Part shown: positions 45,285 to 57,493 of the stretch, in pieces
How positions within the stretch are numbered: position 1 is the first letter of the stretch
Layout: each line of letters opens with the position of its first letter
DNA from: Lycium barbarum
Lineage: Eukaryota > Streptophyta > Magnoliopsida > Solanales > Solanaceae
Assembly: GCF_019175385.1 (NCBI RefSeq)
Contig: NC_083345.1
Location: 42,864,098-42,928,097, forward strand
DNA: 64,000 nt
Reading direction: 5' to 3'
The notes under the pieces: model-generated
What the model was told of the DNA's origin: nothing
The model's input: only the letters and a program-made list of their open reading frames with translations
The model's database searches: none
Made by a program: the position numbers and the translations under genes

Positions 45285-45927
45285 CATGAAATTCATCCAT
45301 TTCCACATACTATAACATTCACAAATCATCTCTAACACATGTGGAAGAAGATTGAATACATACCTTTTTCGCTTATCTTCTTGGCTTGGCTAGGGTTGTG
45401 AACTTGCACAAATAGATGGTTTTATTGCACCAACAACCACTCCATGTTAAAGAGGACGTTCCAATTGGTTGGAATACTAGAAGATTTTTTTTTTTGTGAT
45501 CAATTTCCATGGCCCAAGATTCGGCCATGGCTTGGCCGAATGCTCTCCATTTTTTTTCCTCAAGTTTCTTGAATTTTCATGAAGACAAATATGCCTTATT
45601 TTTCCACCATTTCTCTATATATATACTTAAGCCCTACAAATAAAAATATGGACACATGGCCATGGGTGGGGCCCATATACACCACACGACCATGGTGGCT
45701 TATTCTTGAACCTTCTTGAGTCTTTTGTGAAATTCCCTTTTTGCCCCTGGCCTTCTACAATATTACCATGAACCACTTTGCGAATTTCCCTTTTTACCCT
45801 TAGCCTTTCTCAATATTTCCATACTAATAAACAACTTGTACATAAAATAAGTTTGGAAAATAGTCTTGCCCTTAACTTCTCGCAATTATCTGGAATTATC
45901 CGAACGTACAAAATACGGGCTATAACA

Positions 45928-48072
45928 CCTTCTTCCAGAATACGACGACATAACCCTGTACCATTTAGGACACATAGCCGGTCTTGATATCTAAGAACTC
46001 CATCTGTAGAAACTTCAAATGGCGACTTCCTTTATCATGAAGTGTATCTCTATAGTGGCTCAACTGGGGATCCTCATATTGGCGCTCTCTCACCTCCATA
46101 TCAAAGGACGAAATAGTTGGGTTGTGAATACCAATTCTTGCATCACCCGAATCAGTTAGACGAACTCCGAGGCTAGCTAGCTGGTGGAGCTCACGAATTA
46201 ATTCTTTCTTCTCCGGAGGGATCTCACATAGACTACCCATTGATTTGCGGCTAAGTGCATCAGCTACTACATTCGCCTTCCCAGGATGATATAAAATACT
46301 CACATCATAATCCTTCAGCAGTTCTAACCACCGTCTCTATCGTAGCATCAACTCCTTCTGCTTAAAAATATATTGGAGACTCTTGTGATCCGCATAGATG
46401 TCAACATGAACGCTATACAAATAATGTCTCCACATTTTTAGTGCATGGACAACCGCCGCTAATTCAAGACCATGGGTCGGATAATTCTTTTCATGTTTCC
46501 GCATCTGCCTTGAAGCATAGGCGATGACTTTACTGTGTTGCATCAACACACAACCTAACCCCACACCAGAGGCATCAGAATGCACAACATAACCGGCTGG
46601 TCCTTCTGGTAGTGTCAGAACTAGGGCCGAAGTCAATTTATCCTTCAATTTCCGAAAATTGCATTCACAAGCAACAGTCCATCGAAATTTACCGATTTAT
46701 GAGTTAGCTTCGTCAAGGGTGCTGAAATAGAAGAAAACCCCTCTACAAATCTTCTATAGTAACCTGCCAATACCAGAAAACTATGGACCTCTATAGGTGT
46801 TGTAGGCCTTGGCCAAGTCATTACAGCCTCAATTTTCTGGGTATCAACTCGAATGCCATCAGCTGAAATAACATGGCCCAGAAAAGTCACAGAATTCAGC
46901 CAAAACTCGCATTTTGAAAATTTTGCATACAATTCTTGGGTCCGAAGAATTCCAAGAAAAATACGTAAATGGTCTGCATGCTCAGCCTTTGTCCGAGAGT
47001 ATACTAAAATATCATCAATGAAAACGATTATAAACAGATCTAAAAGAGGCCTGAATACATTATTCATCAAATTCATAAACACTGCCGGAGCGTTAGTTAA
47101 CCCAAATGACATCACCCAAAATTCATAATGGCCATCTCTCGTTCTGAAAGCTGTTTTAGGAAAATCTTCTTCCCTAACTCTCACTTGATGATACCCCGAT
47201 CTTAAATCAACTTTTTAGAATCACTTGGCACCCTGTAATTGGTCAAACAAATCATAGATTATTGGAAGCGAATATTTATTCTTTATCGTCACCTTGTTCA
47301 GTTGACTATAATCAATGCACATCCGTAGGGAATCATCTTTCTTTATCACAAATAGGACGAGTGCTCCCCATGGTGACGAACTGGGCCTAATGAACCCCTT
47401 CGCAAGCAAATCTTTCAGTTGTGCCTTTAGCTCTTTCAATTCTGCAGGAGCTATTCGGTAAGGAGGAATATAGATCGGTTTAGTATCCGATAACACATCA
47501 ATTGCGAAATCAATCTCTCTTTCTGGAGGAAGGCCTGGAAGTTCATCTGGAAATACATCCAGAAATTCATTTACTACGGGGACGGATTGGAAAGTTGATG
47601 GCTTTGCTTCGGTGTCATGAACTCGGACTAGGTGATAAATATAACCTTTAGCTATCATCTTCCTTGCCTTAGGGTAGGAAATAAACCTACCACTTGGAGA
47701 TGCTGTATTACCTTTCCATTCAAACATGGGTTCTCTCGGGAATTAGAATCGGACTATTTTCATTCTCCAATTGACATTAGCATAACAAGAAGTCAACCAA
47801 TCCATACCCATATTCACATCGAAATCTAACATTTCCAGCTCAACTAAATCAACTTTAGTCTGACGATCACATACCATAATTACACAATTCTTGTATGCTT
47901 GTTTTGCTATTACTGGATCACCAACCGGTATAGATATCTCAAAAGGTTTAATTGGCTCGGGTTTCACCCCAATACGGACTGCAATATAGGGAGTAATATA
48001 AGACAACATGGAACCAGGATCTATCAATGCATAAACCTCGTAAGAGAATATAGACAGTATAACTGTAACCAC
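45928..48072 (-). pseudogene. pol: Element E pol, protease to integrase zinc-finger segment
   Basis: Read right to left: protease with ALIDPGSMLSYI (about 48035), linker, RT (47500-46780) with [10 protein letters not shown] and [10 protein letters not shown], RNase H with [25 protein letters not shown] and ADALSR, then the start of the IN domain. Breaks: a stop after RMKIVRF near 47743, TGA near 47221 in place of the Trp before SKIDL, a frame change near 46680 (NFDGLLL for NFQWT..) and others near 46330 and 46030. Otherwise very close to D. It joins 43158 across solo LTR G. Confidence 0.9.
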
Positions 48073-49423
48073 ATCCGGGGAGGACTCAAGATTATGTCGT
48101 CCGGCTAGAGCATAGATACGGGGCTGAGTGCCACCTGAACTGGATGCTCCCCCTCTGCCCCTACCACGGCCGGCTTGAATCTGGGGAGTTTACCCTATCG
48201 GGCGCACAGAAGAGGAAGAACCAGCTGCTGATCTTGTGGGCTGAACCCCACCTCGAAGGACAATCACGCATTAAGTGCCTACTCTGTCCACAAACATAAC
48301 AAGCATCTGAACCCTGGCAATACGGACCCGGATGTAACTTTCTGCACTGACTACATCGTGGTTTCGGCGGTCTCCTCTGGCTATAATCACCTCCAAAACT
48401 GAGAACCCGAAGCTTTCGATCTTTGACCGTATCCTGTATGAATGGAACAGTCAAATCTCTTACCTGCAAACCGAGGGGGTGCACTTGTCACCGACTGGCC
48501 TCAATGTCTAGAATATGACTGCCTCGATCCCCCTCTATAGTCGCTGCCAGCACCAACAGATCTGGCCCTCTATAAATATCACGCTCACCCCTTTGCGGAT
48601 GTTGCTCCTATTCTAAGTTCTGGGCATGGGCCTGAATATGGGAAATATCCATTCCCTCTTGCAATGAAGCTATCAGGCAATCTTTGAACAAATGTGGCCC
48701 TAAGCCACTCACAAATCTATGAAATCTATCTCTCATATCGGCCACCATAGTGGGAGTATACCGGGCTAATGAATTAAAGTGAAGGCTATACTCCCGAGCA
48801 CTCATATTCCTTTACCTTAGATTCCGAAACCTGTTAGCTCGGGCCCTTCGAACCTCGGGTGGCAAATAGTGGTGGATGAAAGCATCTACGAATTCTTTCC
48901 ACACTTGGGGTGGTGCAGTTTTCTTTCTTGAAGATATCGAGTTATTAAACCAAAGAACCGCTACATCCCGGAGCCTATAAGAAGCCAACTCCACAGATTC
49001 TACATCGGAGGCATGAGTAATTCTCAATGTTCTCAGCATCTCATCAATAAAAACTTGCGGGTCTTCATCCGGCTTGGACCCGAAAAATTCTAGAGGGTTT
49101 AAACTCATGAAAGCACGGGCTGTAGCACTAGTCGCCCTGTCACCTAGACCCATACTCTGCCACTGTGCCTGAGCGACAACTAGCTGTGTCAATAGCTGAA
49201 TAACTTCGGTCATTTGTTGACTCGAAGCACACGGTGGAGGAACTGGAGGCATAGGAGCTGGAGCTGAAGCCCCCTCTTGCTCTTCTAGAATAGGCGGAGT
49301 GTGAGAGGTATTAGATGGAGCCTCATTATGAGATTCACCTTCTTCTACATTACTTGGCGGCTCCCTTTCTTTCCGCCTTTCTGTCGTAGCCTTGCCCTCT
49401 GCAGCTTTTCTCTTTGGCTGCAT
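48073..49423 (-). pseudogene. gag: Element E gag pseudogene
   Basis: The ATG at 49423-49421 gives MQPKRKAAEGK and lies 2 nt after an acceptor-like TTTCAG. It is open for about 204 codons through the gag domain (LEFFGSKPDEDPQVFIDEML, FVDAFIHHYLPPEVRRAR) to a TAA near 48812 (where relatives have Lys). It continues in MSAREYSLHFNSLARY, then with breaks to the CCHC knuckle CYVCGQSRHLMRDC (the first Gly-His position reads SRH) near 48270. Confidence 0.88.
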
Positions 49424-49612
49424 CACTGAAATTATAACGCACAATTAGGAAGGAGAAAATCTTAGAACATGGCTCTATGGCACAATCTAATAAGAAGTAG
49501 AATGGTCAATTTTCCTAAATGCCCCGCAGCCTCTTATTAAAAGTGTAGCGCACTTTACATCCATAAACGAGACTCTGCTGGACACGACTCGTAGACACAC
49601 CCTAGGATGGAA

Positions 49613-49626
49613 CTACTCTGATACCA
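49613..49626 (-). other. Primer-binding site of element E
   Basis: On the minus strand TGGTATCAGAGTAG, 4 nt after the LTR at 49631; identical to that of D. Confidence 0.92.
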
Positions 49627-49630
49627 CTTT

Positions 49631-52108
49631 TGTCACGACCCGACTAGGGGGCTATGACGGGTACCCGGAGCTGGCTACCGAGCACCTCTCATTACACAAG
49701 TCATCATAGTCATTCTTAACACATATGACTCCAAGGCAATATATGGATATACATAAGCCCTCACAGCTACAAAAATAATATACAATTGTACAATGTGATC
49801 ATCATAGGACATCAACTACCCACACATACATATCTACGAGCCTCTACTAGAGTACTAGACATAAGAACGAGACAGGACCCGTCGTGCCCAAATATGTACA
49901 CAAAGTAATGTATCAAAATAGCACCTCCAGAATAATGGAGTGTTCCTGTAAATCTGCTAATCTGCTCCTATGAATCTGGGCCATCTCCCTGTCTATTTGT
50001 GGGCATGAACACAGCGTCCAAAAGAAAAGGACGTCCGTAATAAATATGTACTAAGTATCTTAGGCATGAATAATACTAGCATAATAAAGAAATCATGAAA
50101 CATGAGATGAAGATATAACCTGTTTACCCTTTAAAACAAAACACATGTCATACATATCACATATACCATCATTATTAACCCGCGTCCGGGTAACCATCGC
50201 ACGCCGCCCACTAGTGGTGTCATGTACGGCCCTCTAGGCATGGTGTAATCATATGCCGCCCGCCTTCGCGGTGACATGCCAAGCCATCTAGGCACGGTGC
50301 AATCGTATGCAGCCCGTCTTCATGGTGACATGTCCGACCATCTAGGCATGGTGTAATCTCATCATCATATACTTATCATAAAGCATGCATTAGAACTCAA
50401 AGATAATCTATAACTATATCGGGGTGACGTAAGGTCGAGAACCCCTGATTTCATTATCAAGTAATCATAAACATCATAGCTCACCTTGAAGGAACTAGCA
50501 TTTTAAGGTGAGTGTAACAATAATGAATATCATATCATAAGCTTTAGAATCTCTAGACTTAGACTCATCATCATCATTATCATACTCGTAACATATCTCT
50601 TATCTTTATCTCATGAGAAGCTCTTTATAAACATAGACTCATAGTTTTCGGAATGTAAGAAAGTCATGGAAAGATAAAGGAAGTCGTGCAATAGGAATCA
50701 TGCCTTAAGAAAAGAAAGGACTAGCCTTACATACCTTTACGTTTCGCTAACTTAATAACTTGAACGCTTCCCTCCAATATTCACGTTTCTATATTCAAGA
50801 GAGTTCGTACTAACATTAGATAATCGAAAACATGCTTCGGCTTAAGCTAAAGCTAAAGAAAATTGGGCAGCATCTCCTTTGTTTCTACAACTTCCTCCAC
50901 ATGGTAAACAACCCCCAAACATCAAGAACAATATTCCTGATGTTATAATCCATAACTTGACAAGTTCAACATTATTAAATTCCCAAAATTCCCCTCAAGG
51001 TCACTCATAACCATAGTCGTGTTATAACACCGCATTCATCCTCATATAATGTTTATCCAATATTCGGGATACCATTTATAACAAGATTATACTCATAACA
51101 TCTAAAGAATTATGGTTCATGTCACACTATTATTCAAGAACACCATTTCTTCACAAGTGAGCTCTATATTCTACCTTCTTCCACAATCCAAGTCTTTCAA
51201 TCCCTCAATATTCCAAATAACATGAAATTATCATAAAACTTACCTTTGATTATATAGGGACGGGCTTTGGATGGAAATGTTTCACTTGAAGAAAAACCCT
51301 AGCTTCAATCCAAGGAGATTTCTTGACTTCAAGCAACCCTAGCTACCATTCTTACACTTGATTCCCTTGAATTTATGATATTGATCTTTGATTTCCCTTG
51401 AATTCTTGTGGATGACGGGTGTAGAATATTCTAGAGACTTAGAGAGAAGTGGAGAAGTGAGAAAAATGAAAATAATAACGTGGGGTCTTGTATTTATAAT
51501 TGGAAAAATCTGACCCGTCGTGCATTCTACAAACACTTATACGGTCTGTATAAACTTATACGGTCCGTATAAGTGACTGTGAAATCGCCCCAACAACATC
51601 TCATTTATGTCACCATTATACGGCACATTATACAGTCCGTATAATTTTATACGGTCTGTATAAGTGACCGTATAACCCATCTGTGATGGACCTTCACTGT
51701 AACAGTTATACGGACCATTATACGGACCATATAATATTATATGTACTGTATAAATGGTCGTATAATCCACTTTTCTCCGAACTGGTTCTTGTCATTTTGT
51801 TTGATCTCCAATCTTTATGGAACCTTCTTGGCATTTGTTTAACACTTCATTAACAATCTACGGAGCGTTATAACTTTTCCGCAAGACATTATTAAGTCAA
51901 CACTGACTCGGTACTTTGTAAACCCTTTCCGAAACACAACGTATACTTCACCTTTCTTAATGAACTCTCTTCTCTTGCTTCAAACGTCTTTGGAATCTTA
52001 ATGGAAACCGTTAATTACTACTTCTTACTTGTAGGAACACCATATACGCCTCACCTTGCGTTGGTATATTTACTATGCAACGACATGAAATTTTTCCTTG
52101 GTGTAACA
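49631..52108 (-). repeat. 5' LTR of element E
   Basis: On the minus strand TGTTACACCAAGG (52108) ... CGGGTCGTGACA (49631), 2478 bp. It holds the TACGG-N-CCGTA cluster (51537-51770), a TATA box (51491-51498) and a second-stem hairpin CGTCC / GGACG (50015-50033). The first stem is decayed. The donor-like site seen in the middle LTR is lost here (ACAAATAG for ACAGGTAG). GC-rich hairpin units are at 50175-50350. Confidence 0.93.
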
Positions 52109-53118
52109 ATTTGTGACTTGGTAGTTTGATTAAATTCTAGTATTATTGATTAATATGATGCTTCACAAATAAGGTCAGTCACCTGATCTTCACAAAGTTT
52201 ACTTCCCCTTACACATAGTTGTGCATGTAGATTAGCTACTTTTTTGTTATATTTTTTATACCACTCGAATACTTTAAGCATTCTGCTTGGAACGATCAGG
52301 TTAGGCCTTCGTCCTTCATCTTCCATTTTATGCGTCAACTTTGATCTTTGGTGTAGTTCTTTATTTCAGTGTCGTGATTTGACCGTCATATGAATAATTT
52401 AAATCATGCATTTTGTTGGATGTTTCTTCCCCTTTTGTGTTGTATCATTTTTATCTTTGTGTTAAATGTTTGAATGATATGTTTAAGTAATTAATTGTGT
52501 TCCTTTTCTTGATTATATTCTTTTGTGTTTGTTAAAACTTTTATATTATTCAAACCTTCTCTCTCAAATTGTATTAAATTTCCTTTGACGTCAAATTTAT
52601 ACTCAAACCATATTTTATCGTTCTCCTTTAAAGATCGTACTTAATTCTTCTTTTATCAGTAGAATCTTTTCTTTATTTGCATTTCTTCCTTCCCTCTTTT
52701 TTTATTCTTTCCTTGATACTTATCTTCTTTAGTATAGTTAATCATAACTTGTATATTTGATATATTCCATCGATTAGAATGATTATTAAAGAATTTCATA
52801 TGCTTGATCAATTAATTATCTTAGAATATAATCGATATTTCTTGCTTTTATCACCTAATCCCACATAGTTATATATCCGGCAGGGACCATATTTGTGAAC
52901 CTCAAAAGGTGCTTAACACCTTCCTTTTAAGGTAATTTGAACACTTACCCGATCTTTGGTGATGTAGATTAATTAAACAGAGTTATTCACAATTAGAAAT
53001 ACTACATTGTGCCCTAACGCAACTGAACTCGTTAGGTGGCGACCCTTCTCTTTTAAATCCACTAAAAGAGTTGTCACGTGTCTTGGCCCATCTTCTGCGA
53101 GGAAAATGTGGTGTGACA
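52109..53118. other. AT-rich interval ending like an LTR 3' terminus
   Basis: No gene is supported. A 62-codon minus-strand frame (52338-52150) has no recognisable motif. From about 52860 the text is more structured (CTTAACACCTTCC, GTTAGGTGGCGACCC, AAAAGAGTTGTCACGTGTC). It ends GTGGTGTGACA at 53118, exactly where homology between H and I gag begins. It may be the 3' part of an unrelated LTR that truncated H, but no LTR start was found. Confidence 0.4.
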
Positions 53119-56100
53119 AGGCACCTCCAGCGCGTTTGTCTCAGTTTTCAGAGGCCTTTCTTGACCACTATTTGCCTTGGAGATACGAGAGGTTCGAGTT
53201 AATCAATTCTTGACTATTCAGCAAGGTAGTTCCAGCATCCGTAATTATTGCCTTCGATTTGATTCTTTGGCCAGATAGGCTCCATCCTTCTTTGATTCGT
53301 CGAGGGCTAGAATTCATAGGTTTTAAGAAGGGTTGCACCCCGATTATATTGATCCTTGTACCACGGCGGCAGTGAATGATAATATTGACCTTGCTCGTAT
53401 TCAAGCATTGGCGCAGAATTGTTAGGATCGTAGACGTCAGCAACGGGTGACTGAGAGGATCGAGAGGGAGCATTATAAAGGGGGCTATGTCTACTGGTCA
53501 ACAGGGTGATAGTCGGGGGAGTTTAATACCCCAGTATCAAGGTAGGTAATCTAGGCACCCACCACCTCAGTCTCAGGGATACAGGTCAGGGTGTTATTCC
53601 ATCTAGACTAAGTGAGAGCTCCAGTGCATCAGGGTCACTGCAGCAGAGGCGTTCAAGGCAGACTAGATCACTACTACAGCAGTGCGATAATTGTGGTAGA
53701 GCGCATTATGGGGGATGTCAGTATGGGTCACGGGCTTCTTATGCCTGTGGCAGCCCAGATCACTTCATGAGAAAGTTCCCACAGAAGGGACCGAGGGGTA
53801 TGGCACAACCGATAGGTTCTGTTGCAGGGTCATCAGCATCAGTGCCTCCTTCTAGGCGTGAGTCTCAGTCTTCAACAGGTAGAGGCAGGGGCAGAGGTGG
53901 AGCTTCTAGTGCAAGCGGTGATCAACTTCGCATCTGCGCCTTGGCAGATCGTCAGGACTTAGAGTCCTCACCAGATGCTGTGATAGGTACATTGACAGTC
54001 TGTTCATATAATATTTATGCATTGATAGAGCGGGGGTCCAATTTGTCGTATGTCACTCTGTTTATTACGGGGAAGTTTGGTATAGTACCAGAGTCATTGA
54101 GTGGGACATTTTCTGTGTCTACATCTGTTGGTGAGCTAGCTATTGCTAGGAAGCTTTATTGGGGTTGCTCAGTAGTTGTTTGTGCTCATCAGGCCCTAGC
54201 AGATCTTATAGAGTTACAGATGGCCGATTTCGACGTTATTATAGGTATGGATTGGTTAGCTTCTGTTTATCCAGCCTAGGGTGTTGGACAAAGATTGTTA
54301 CGTTCAACATTCTGAGGGTACAAGTTCTAGAGTGGTAGGGTAATACAACTTCGCCAAGAGGTAGGTTTATTTCCTATCTCAAGGCAAGGAAGATGATTTC
54401 GAAGAGTTTTATCTATCATGCAGTTCGAGTTCAAAATGTAAAAGCCGAACCACTGACTCTTTAGTCAATTCCATTGGTTAATGAGTACCTATATGTATTC
54501 CCAAATGAGCTTCCAGGTCTTCCACCACAACGGGAGATTGATTTTGCTATAGATGTGCTACCGGATACTCAGCCGATATCCATCCCTCCTTATAGGATGG
54601 CTCCTATTAAGTTGAAGGATTTGAAGAAGAGTTGAAGAATTTGCTTGAGAAGGGTTTTATCAGACTTGGTATGTCGCTGTGGGGAACACCACTGTTGTTT
54701 GTGAGAAAGAAAAATTGTTCGCTGCAGATGTGTATCAACTACAAGCAGCTGAATAAGGTGACGATAAAGAACAAGTATCCACTTCCCAGGATAGATGATT
54801 TATTTGATCAGTTGCAGGGTGCCAGATGTTTCTCGAAGATAGACATGAGGTCAGGTTAGGCTCAGAGAGAATGATATCTCGAAGACAGCATTCAGGACTA
54901 GATATGGTCATTTTGAGTTTCTTTTTATGTCTTTCGTATTGAGTAATGCACAACCAGTGTTCATGGATTTGATGAACAATGTATTCAGACCTTTCATAGA
55001 CTTGTTCGTGATTGTGTTTATAAATGACATCCTGGTCCATTCTCGATCAAAGGCCGAGCATACAAATCACTTACGCGCCGTACTCAGGGTTCTTCAGGGC
55101 CTAAAGTTACATGCGAAGTTCTCTAGATATGAGTTCTGGCTAAACAATGTGGCTTTTCTTTGGCATATTATATCAGACGAGGGCATTAGAGTTGATACTC
55201 TGAAGATAGAGGCCGTGAAGACTTGGCCTAGACCCACGACACCGACTGAGGTTCGTATCTTTCTAGGCTTTGCTGGGTATTACAGGAGATTTGTAAAGGG
55301 GTTCTCTTTTCTTTTTGCACCACTGATGAAGGTGACTCAGGAGGAAACTAATTACTAGTGGACAGACGCTTGTGAATAGATTTTTCAGGAGTTGAAGTAC
55401 AGATTGACCTCAGCACCAGTTCTGACACTCCCAACGGGATCGGAGATATATGCTGTTTATTGTGGCATTTCAGCGTCGGATTGGGTAATGTATTGATACA
55501 GCATGGTAAGGTGATTACTTATGCTTCTAGGAAGCTCAGGAAGCACGAGAAGAATTACCTGACCCACGACCTAGAGTTAGCAGTAGTGATTCATGCACTT
55601 AAGATCTAGAGACATTACTTATATGGTGTTCATGTTGATATCTATACAGATTATAAGAGTCTTCAGTATATCTTCAAGAAGAAGGAGTTGAATTTTCAGC
55701 AGAGGCGGTGGTTAGAGTTGCTGAAAGTTTATGATATCGATATTTTGTATTATCTGGGGAAAGCAAATATAGCAGTCGATGCTCTCAGCCGCAGATCTAT
55801 GGGTAGCTTGTCATATTTGCTAGCTGAGAAGAGAGAGTTGGCTCATGAGCTTCATCAGTTAGCCAGTTTGGGAGTTAGATTGATAGACTTAGGGGATGCA
55901 GGAGTTACTATCCAGGATACAATGACATCATCCTTTGTAGCCGAGGTGAAGAAGCATCAGTATGAGGAACCTTTATCGACCCATTATAGAGATACAACTC
56001 TGCAGAAGGAGAAGTCACCATTCGAGGTCACAGGAGACGGAGTCCTCAAGTATCGAAGCAGATTATGTGTCCCTGATGTTGCAGGATAACACCAGCAGAT

Positions 56101-57493
56101 TATGGCGGAGGCTCATTATTCTTGCTATTCTATTCATCCTAGATCAACGAAGATGTACCATGATATCAAGGATATTTATTGGTGGAATGGTATGAAGAAA
56201 GAGATAGCCGAGTTTGTAGCCTAGTGTCCCAATTGTCAGCAAGTGAAGGTTGAGCACCAGAAGCCTGGTGGGTTGTTACATGATATAGACATTCTGACAT
56301 GGCAATGGGAGGCGATTAATATGGACTTCATTATAGGTTTACCTCGATCTCAGTGTAAGTTTTACTTTATTTGGGTGATTATTGATAGGCTGATGAAATC
56401 ATCACATTTTCTGCTATTCAGGACTACTTATACTGTTGACGATTACGCAAGGTTATACATTAGAGAGATAGTACGCCTCTATAGTGTTCCAATATCTATT
56501 ATTTCAGACAGAGGCATGTAGTTCATAGCTAACTTCTAGAAGTCTTTTTAAAAGGGATTGGGGACACATGAGAATCTGACCATTTGCCGCTTATTGAGTT
56601 CGCGTACAATAACAGATATCATTCTAGTTTCAGATGGCCCCGTATGAGGCCTTTTTTGGGCAGAAGTGTAAATCTCCTATTGGATGGGTCGAAATTGGAG
56701 AATCTAGACTATTAGGACTTGATTTGGTCCAGCAGGCAGTGGAGAAAGTTAAGCTCATTCTGGAGAGATTATTAGCAGCTCAGAGTCGTCAGAAGTCCTA
56801 TGCAGATAATCGACGGCAAGACTTGGAGTTCCAGGTAGATTACTGGGTGTTCCTGAACATGTCACCTTTAGTGTCATAAGATTCGGTAAGAAGGGCAAGC
56901 TTCACCCTAGATACATCGGCCCTTCTAGGATTTGTGTAGAGTAGGCCAAGTATCCTATGAATTAGACTTACCTTCAGACTTGGAGTCTATACATCCGATT
57001 TTCCATGTATCCATGCTCTACAAGTGCATCGGATATCCTTCCAGAGTCGTACCAGTAGATGATATTCAGGTTATAAAGCAGTTATCGTATGAGGAAGTTC
57101 TTGTTGCTATTCTAGATTGCCAAGTTCGTAAGTTGTGAACCAAAGATGTAGTCTCCGTAAAAGTACTTTGGAGGAACAAGAATGTGGAAGAGATTACTTG
57201 GGAAGCCCAGAAAGATATGAAGTCTAGATACCCCCATTTATTTTTGATCTCAAGGCAGGTTCAGGCCACGATACCATCATCTTCATGTAAGCACTATATT
57301 GTCAGTTACTTTCATTAGTCGCGTGGGGCCATTGTTGTATTGATTGTTGTAGCCCTGTATGGCATTGTATTGTGTTGTTGGGCTGTGTTGCAGGTTGGCA
57401 GCAGTACTATTACAGAGAAGACTCTATCGAATTTTTTTTATGGACTTCTGAGAGTTTAACATTCGAGGACGAATGTTTTTAAGGGTTGAAGGA
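53119..57493 (+). pseudogene. Element H: decayed Ty3/gypsy gag-pol, 5' truncated
   Basis: Homology starts mid-gag (SEAFLDHYLPWRYERFELI, about 53145-53210) and runs through a CCHC-like knuckle (YACGSPDHFMRKFP, with the first Cys as Tyr, about 53740), a protease with LIERGS in place of LIDPGS (54030), RT (54500-55360), RNase H (55430-55800) and IN (55960-57290). RT has [10 protein letters not shown], so the catalytic FIDD pair is broken, and KIDMRSG is followed by a stop at 54857. The IN core keeps NMDFIIGLP and ISDRG but skips the stretch with the catalytic glutamate (junction near 56575). At least ten stops and frame changes. The pre-PPT hairpin (57458-57477) is perfect. This is the oldest-looking copy in the window. 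Confidence 0.88.
57458..57493 (+). other. Pre-PPT hairpin and degenerate polypurine tract of element H
   Basis: AACATTCG-AGGA-CGAATGTT is intact, while the purine tract (AAGGGTTGAAGGA) is broken by TT. Confidence 0.75.

Larger units (their letters stand above)
43164..45927 (-). mobile_element. Solo LTR G
   Basis: On the minus strand it starts TGTTATAGCCCGTATTTTG (45927) and ends TAGGGTGTGACA (43164), 2764 bp, with no PBS, coding sequence or second LTR on either side. It is flanked by element E pol. Solo LTRs arise by recombination between the two LTRs of one element. Features: 9-bp hairpin at the LTR 3' end (43167-43191), double hairpin near 43587-43622, donor-like CAG|GTACAC at 43567/43566, CCGG..GAGGG repeats (about 43780-44050), TATA-like stretch (45616-45625). 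It is related to LTR A in layout. Short frames within it are not supported. Confidence 0.9.
28419..52108 (-). mobile_element. Element E: minus-strand Ty3/gypsy copy hosting element F and solo LTR G
   Basis: E runs from its 5' LTR (52108-49631) through PBS, gag (from 49423) and pol to the shared 3' LTR. Two later insertions split pol: G at 43164-45927 and F at 31777-42778. The internal E segments are 49630-45928, 43163-42779 and 31776-30980. The first base right of the 5' LTR is 52109 (ATTTG would be the target duplication); no partner is visible because the left end of the tandem is truncated. Confidence 0.9.

Noticed and set aside
52150..52338. Small minus-strand gene of 62 codons
   Set aside because: No motif, no promoter or neighbours to support it, and length within chance for AT-rich DNA.
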